Source: Reinekea sp. G2M2-21
GTDB lineage: Bacteria; Pseudomonadota; Gammaproteobacteria; Pseudomonadales; Natronospirillaceae
Assembly (NCBI RefSeq): GCF_015687175.1
Contig: NZ_JADPQG010000008.1
Span: 124,001-188,000, forward strand
Length of the DNA stretch: 64,000 nt
Reading direction: 5' to 3'
Shown here: piece after piece, positions 60,456-64,000 of the stretch
How positions within the stretch are numbered: the first letter of the stretch is position 1
How the letters are laid out: the number at the start of each line of letters is the position of its first letter
Notes under the pieces: model-generated
What the model was told of the DNA's origin: nothing
What the model saw: the letters and a program-made list of their open reading frames with translations, nothing else
Databases searched by the model: none
Position numbers and translations under genes: made by a program

Positions 60456-63071
60456 ATGATTGATAACTGGCTAACCCGCTTGCGGCACTGCGCGATAAGC
60501 TTGATGTTGGTGACGGGATTGTTAGGGAATGTCGCAATCGCAACGGATCAACCCTTTCAGGAAATTGTTGAATTAAATCGGAAAATTCTGTTTCTCTTAT
60601 CCGTCGAATCCAGCAACGAAGTTGCGCAGCAGAGAGATACATTCATTGCACGCAACTACTACTATTACAAACAGCAGTTGCTGCAGCAACTGGAAACGAC
60701 TCTGCTCTCGGCACCCATCACTGAGCGGTCTAGGCAGGTAAATGAGCTGTTTCGCTATTTGAATGGCTCGCAAGTACGCGCCGCAGACGGATTGAGTTTT
60801 ATAGATCTGGTGGATAATCTGCTGATGGAGCACGGGCAGGCTCCTTACTTGAGTCAAACCGAGTTACGCCAATTGCGTCAGCTGGAACAACAGATGCTGG
60901 TGATTCAGCAGACCTACCAGAAAGACATCAGTGAGCTAACCAGCACATTGGGCAGCCGAGGACTTGAGTTGGAACCTTGGCAGGACTACCTGGATTTCCT
61001 GCAAGCCCGATACGATCGAAACGATATTTACGAGCAGTTCAACAAACAAGCGCCCGCACTTGAAGAACCGGCTGTTCGGGGCGCAGAAGATAATACGAAA
61101 TCGGACCTTGTCTGGGGTTATGGAATTCCGGACAAGACCGTGGTTTTGACGTTTGACGATGGTCCGCACAATCGCAATACCGCCGCGATTTTGGATACTT
61201 TGAAAGAATACAATGTTAAAGCTTATTTTTTTGCAGTGGGCCAGAACATAGGTACGGTAAACGGCGATACCATTAAGCTCAGCAAAAGTTCGGCGCAGCT
61301 ACAGCGCGCGTTGAGCGAAGGTCATATTCTGGCCAACCACAGTTTTACACATCCGGTACTCACCAAGCTCAGCAGTGAAAAGCAAAAGCAGGAGCTGTTG
61401 GATACCAACCGTTTGTTAACGGCCGTATCCGGTGGTGATATCAGTAATTTTCGCCCACCCTACGGCGCAAAGAATGAACAACTCGTCAAACTTTCACATG
61501 ATTCGGGTATGCGCTCGGTTATGTGGAATATTGATTCGAAGGACTGGGCTGACCCGATGCCAGAATCCATTGTGTCTCGCGTGATGGATGAGTTGGAGAA
61601 GAAAAAGAAAGGCATATTGCTGTTTCATGATATCCATAAACAGACTGTGCAGGCGTTGCCAGACTTGCTGAAAGCGCTAGCCGATAAAGGCTATAAGGTC
61701 GTAACAATAGACGGCCAGCCCTTCACTGCGGTGAAAGAAACCAAACCTAAGGACAATGCCGATGTACCTGCGACAAAGAGCCAATTGTATGGCAATAGCT
61801 GGGCATTGATCGTAGGCGTTAACCGTTACCGTTACTGGCCTCAATTAAGTTATGCCGTTAACGATGCGCAAGGTGTCGAGAAGATTATCAAAGCTAAGTA
61901 CGGTTTTGAGGATGATCATGTATTCACGTTGTTAGACGAAGAGGCAACACGTGAAAATATTACCGAACACCTGGCTAATATTTTGTCTGACCCAGACAGA
62001 GTAAAAGAGAATGATCGTGTGTTTATCTTCTACGCCGGTCACGGTATGACGCGCGTTTTGCCTTCTGGACGAAACCTGGGCTACATCATTCCTTTTGACG
62101 CAGAGCTTGATAAGTTTCACAGCAAAGCGATTTCCATGACTCATCTGCAGGACTTTTCGGACATGATTCCCGCTAAGCATGTCTATTTTGTCATGGACTC
62201 CTGTTACAGCGGTATTGCGTTGACCCGGAGTGGTGGCAAAGTGGCGCGATCGAAGTATCTTGAAGAAATTTCGTCACGGCAAGCGCGTCAAATCTTGACG
62301 GCCGGTGGCGCAGATCAAGAAGTGGCTGATGGCGGAGCAAACGGCCATTCTATCTTCACCGGTACCTTGTTGGCGGGATTAGCCGGTGAAGCAGACCTGG
62401 ACCAAAATAACATTATTACGGCGTCTGAACTCGGTGCGTTTGTGGCACCGTTGGTTTCAGAAAGCTCCAATCAAACTCCGGCCTTTGGCAACTTGGTCGG
62501 CAGCGAAGGCGGAGAGTTTCTGTTTGAGCTGGCTCCGGTTAATCTTTCAGACGCCGCACTGAGCGAAACTGAACGTTTAAAAGCGGAAGTCCTGAAATTA
62601 GAGAAGGAAAATGCTGTACTGAAACAAACCATAGCTCAATTGACCAACAAGCAATTGGCACATAATGTTGAGCGCGGTATTGCAGATGAAATCACCACAT
62701 TGTCCGTTTCCAAGCGAAAGCTGAAGGCGAATGAGTATCACGCTGAAGGACTAAAGCTGTATCAGGCGCAAGATTATAAAAAGGCACTGGAGGCGCTCCA
62801 TAAAGCGATGCTTTATAACCCAAGCAATCCTGGTATCACGAACGATTATGGCTTTGTCCTGTTTAGAGATAAGCAATACGCAGAGGCACTGTTTTGGTTG
62901 GAAAAAACCATAGAATTGGACGCTAAGCGGATTCCAGTCTATTTGAATATCGCCGATACACTTGTTGAACTGGGTCGCACGAAAGAAGCGGTTCCATACT
63001 ACCAGTATTATTTGGAACTCTACCCAGACACACCGTTACTTGAACGCATCGAAACCTTTTTGGCGTCTTAA
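60456..63071 (+). CDS. NodB polysaccharide deacetylase - caspase-like peptidase - TPR fusion protein
   Basis: An 871-residue protein. A signal or anchor segment lies at residues about 10-28. A helical N-terminal domain runs to about 215. The NodB domain (about 220-435) has TFDDGPH (Asp 234, Asp 235) and NHSFTHP (His 295, His 299), with RPPYGAKN and the later LLFHDIHK, the complete metal-binding set of polysaccharide deacetylases. A C14 caspase-like domain follows (about 450-690) with FYAGHG (His 529) and DSCYSG (Cys 583), both catalytic residues intact. A coiled coil (about 705-730) and TPR repeats (about 760-868) end the chain. AGGGA precedes the ATG. A strong terminator follows. Confidence 0.9.
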   Translation: MIDNWLTRLRHCAISLMLVTGLLGNVAIATDQPFQEIVELNRKILFLLSVESSNEVAQQRDTFIARNYYYYKQQLLQQLETTLLSAPITERSRQVNELFRYLNGSQVRAADGLSFIDLVDNLLMEHGQAPYLSQTELRQLRQLEQQMLVIQQTYQKDISELTSTLGSRGLELEPWQDYLDFLQARYDRNDIYEQFNKQAPALEEPAVRGAEDNTKSDLVWGYGIPDKTVVLTFDDGPHNRNTAAILDTLKEYNVKAYFFAVGQNIGTVNGDTIKLSKSSAQLQRALSEGHILANHSFTHPVLTKLSSEKQKQELLDTNRLLTAVSGGDISNFRPPYGAKNEQLVKLSHDSGMRSVMWNIDSKDWADPMPESIVSRVMDELEKKKKGILLFHDIHKQTVQALPDLLKALADKGYKVVTIDGQPFTAVKETKPKDNADVPATKSQLYGNSWALIVGVNRYRYWPQLSYAVNDAQGVEKIIKAKYGFEDDHVFTLLDEEATRENITEHLANILSDPDRVKENDRVFIFYAGHGMTRVLPSGRNLGYIIPFDAELDKFHSKAISMTHLQDFSDMIPAKHVYFVMDSCYSGIALTRSGGKVARSKYLEEISSRQARQILTAGGADQEVADGGANGHSIFTGTLLAGLAGEADLDQNNIITASELGAFVAPLVSESSNQTPAFGNLVGSEGGEFLFELAPVNLSDAALSETERLKAEVLKLEKENAVLKQTIAQLTNKQLAHNVERGIADEITTLSVSKRKLKANEYHAEGLKLYQAQDYKKALEALHKAMLYNPSNPGITNDYGFVLFRDKQYAEALFWLEKTIELDAKRIPVYLNIADTLVELGRTKEAVPYYQYYLELYPDTPLLERIETFLAS

Positions 63072-63089
63072 GATAGTTGCCGCCGTTTT

Positions 63090-63118
63090 CGCGCGTCAGT
63101 CCTGACGCGCGTTTTCTT
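63090..63118 (+). terminator. Rho-independent terminator after the NodB-caspase gene
   Basis: CGCGCGTCA and TGACGCGCG form a perfect 9-bp stem with a four-base loop, followed by TTTTCTT. It stands 19 bases past the stop codon. Confidence 0.9.
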
Positions 63119-63169
63119 AATATTGAACTGAAATCGTATAATCGATATTCACTTGGTGCATCTACGGAT

Positions 63170-63535
63170 TTAACAGGCCTGTGCACCGTGTTGAGTTATC
63201 CCTAATCGGTTACCGAAAGGATCAATCAGCATGGCAACGGTTGCGTCCAAGCTGGTTTTAGCAGGGCCACGATACAGCGTGCAGCCGTTGGCTAAGAGGC
63301 TGTTTAAAGTGAGTTCAAAATCGTCCACCGCCCAATAGGCCACACTGCTGCTATGCCCGCTGGGGTTCTTGGCATCGGCAGGATGAAAACCAAGCACCAA
63401 GCCCGGTGTTTGAATAAAAGCGAACTGTGGGTTTTCATACTGAACATCTGTATTGAAAAGCGTCGCATACCACTGGGCGGCGCGATGAATATCATTGACA
63501 AAATATAAAACGGACTCGATTTTGAGGAGCATCAA
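63170..63535 (-). CDS. VOC (glyoxalase/bleomycin-resistance fold) family protein
   Basis: A 121-residue protein with the two beta-alpha-beta-beta-beta units of the vicinal oxygen chelate fold. It opens KIESVLYFVNDIHRAAQWYA and closes VAMLIDPFGNRLGITQ, the usual final strand with an acidic residue. It may be a dioxygenase, isomerase or binding protein. The same C-terminal sequence survives as a fragment at 50371, which points to duplication or displacement of a neighbouring VOC gene. Confidence 0.85.
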   Translation of the reverse strand: MMLLKIESVLYFVNDIHRAAQWYATLFNTDVQYENPQFAFIQTPGLVLGFHPADAKNPSGHSSSVAYWAVDDFELTLNSLLANGCTLYRGPAKTSLDATVAMLIDPFGNRLGITQHGAQAC

Positions 63536-63553
63536 ACTTCCTTTTGGTTTGAG

Positions 63554-63967
63554 TTATTGCCTTGTTGACCAAAGCCGGTAGCCATACCCAAACATCAGCG
63601 CAGCGAGAAGCAACCAAACGCCAATCACAAAAGCCGCCATCAAACGGCTGCTGGGTTGTTTTTCTGTTTCTGTTGCTTTATCTCGGGCGCGCTGCAGTAC
63701 GTGTATGGGGGTAAAACGCAGCACCAGTGCAATACCCAATGGCAGCAAAATGAGATCGTCCAAGTACCCCAACACCGGAATGAAATCAGGAATTAAATCG
63801 ATCGGGCTGAGCGCGTAGGCCGCAATGAACAGAGCTAAGAGTTTGAGCAACAGCGGCATCTGCGGGTCACGGGCGGCAAAATAGACGACCAGGGTCTGCT
63901 GTTTTAGCTGACGGGCATGGTGCTTAAGCCACTGAATAAAGGGCATGGGTGGGATTGCACTCATCAT
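63554..63967 (-). CDS. YkvA/DUF1232 family membrane protein
   Basis: A 137-residue protein. The DUF1232 signature is the central helix AYALSPIDLIPDFIPVLGYL with DDLILLP after it. A further helix near the C-terminus (LMAAFVIGVWLLLAALMFGY) completes a small membrane protein. Function of the family is unknown. It is followed on the same strand by the VOC gene with an 18-base gap. Confidence 0.9.
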   Translation of the reverse strand: MMSAIPPMPFIQWLKHHARQLKQQTLVVYFAARDPQMPLLLKLLALFIAAYALSPIDLIPDFIPVLGYLDDLILLPLGIALVLRFTPIHVLQRARDKATETEKQPSSRLMAAFVIGVWLLLAALMFGYGYRLWSTRQ

Positions 63968-64000
63968 CTAGAGAAACGTCGGCTATTGTGACCGGAAACC

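Overview
The window reads as chromosome from a free-living Gram-negative gammaproteobacterium. The evidence is the lipobox lipoproteins, methyl-accepting chemotaxis, many two-component systems, LysR/AraC/TetR/GntR regulators and outer-membrane proteins. An aquatic or marine Oceanospirillales-type lineage would fit, but that placement is a guess. No rRNA, complete tRNA, CRISPR array or intact insertion sequence is visible. Most genes are ordinary housekeeping or sensory genes. Two accessory stretches stand out, at about 12.6-23.5 kb and about 50.4-63.1 kb.

Layout. 0-3.5 kb: a truncated GNAT gene, a NUDIX hydrolase, and a LysR regulator divergent from a GST/PPOX pair. 3.5-12.5 kb: a periplasmic binding protein beside a chemoreceptor, then a beta-propeller lipoprotein followed by a NarX/NarL-type two-component pair, then a 2H phosphoesterase with a YcxB-like protein. 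12.6-23.5 kb: a four-gene FtsX-type ABC operon divergent from a run of MoeB-rhodanese, a degenerate second E1, a MoaD/ThiS-like carrier, a TupBCA tungstate transporter and a TSUP permease, closed by an OmpR/EnvZ-type pair. 24.2-29.1 kb: a minus-strand series of small enzymes and unknown proteins. 29.6-35.5 kb: a BarA-like hybrid kinase, an HD-GYP response regulator and an AraC-GyrI regulator. 35.7-50.4 kb: mostly minus-strand genes (CsbD, a broken NUDIX gene, an outer-membrane protein, a hydrolase, two regulators, two tandem surface-type paralogues, a YtrA-like GntR/ABC operon), then an EamA transporter and a histidine phosphatase. 50.4-63.1 kb: a secreted two-part RHS system with a metallopeptidase toxin tip, candidate immunity genes, five tandem small secreted paralogues, a 3D-domain protein and a large NodB-caspase-TPR fusion. 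The end carries a VOC protein and a YkvA-like protein.

How the parts may work together. The 12.6-23.5 kb island combines tungstate import, a dedicated sulfur-carrier activation set, a periplasm-facing ABC machine with a cysteine-less thioredoxin-like partner, a small-ion permease and its own two-component system. This looks like a metal/sulfur cofactor or metallophore function whose client enzyme is not in the window. The 50-63 kb region looks like an envelope or secreted polymorphic-toxin locus. A decayed VOC gene end and an imperfect direct repeat suggest it was assembled by insertion.

Smaller structural signals include a palindromic intergenic repeat found twice (3.5 and 29.2 kb), a tRNA-Arg 3'-end remnant at 39.65 kb, a nonsense codon in the 36.2 kb NUDIX gene, and several clear operator palindromes.
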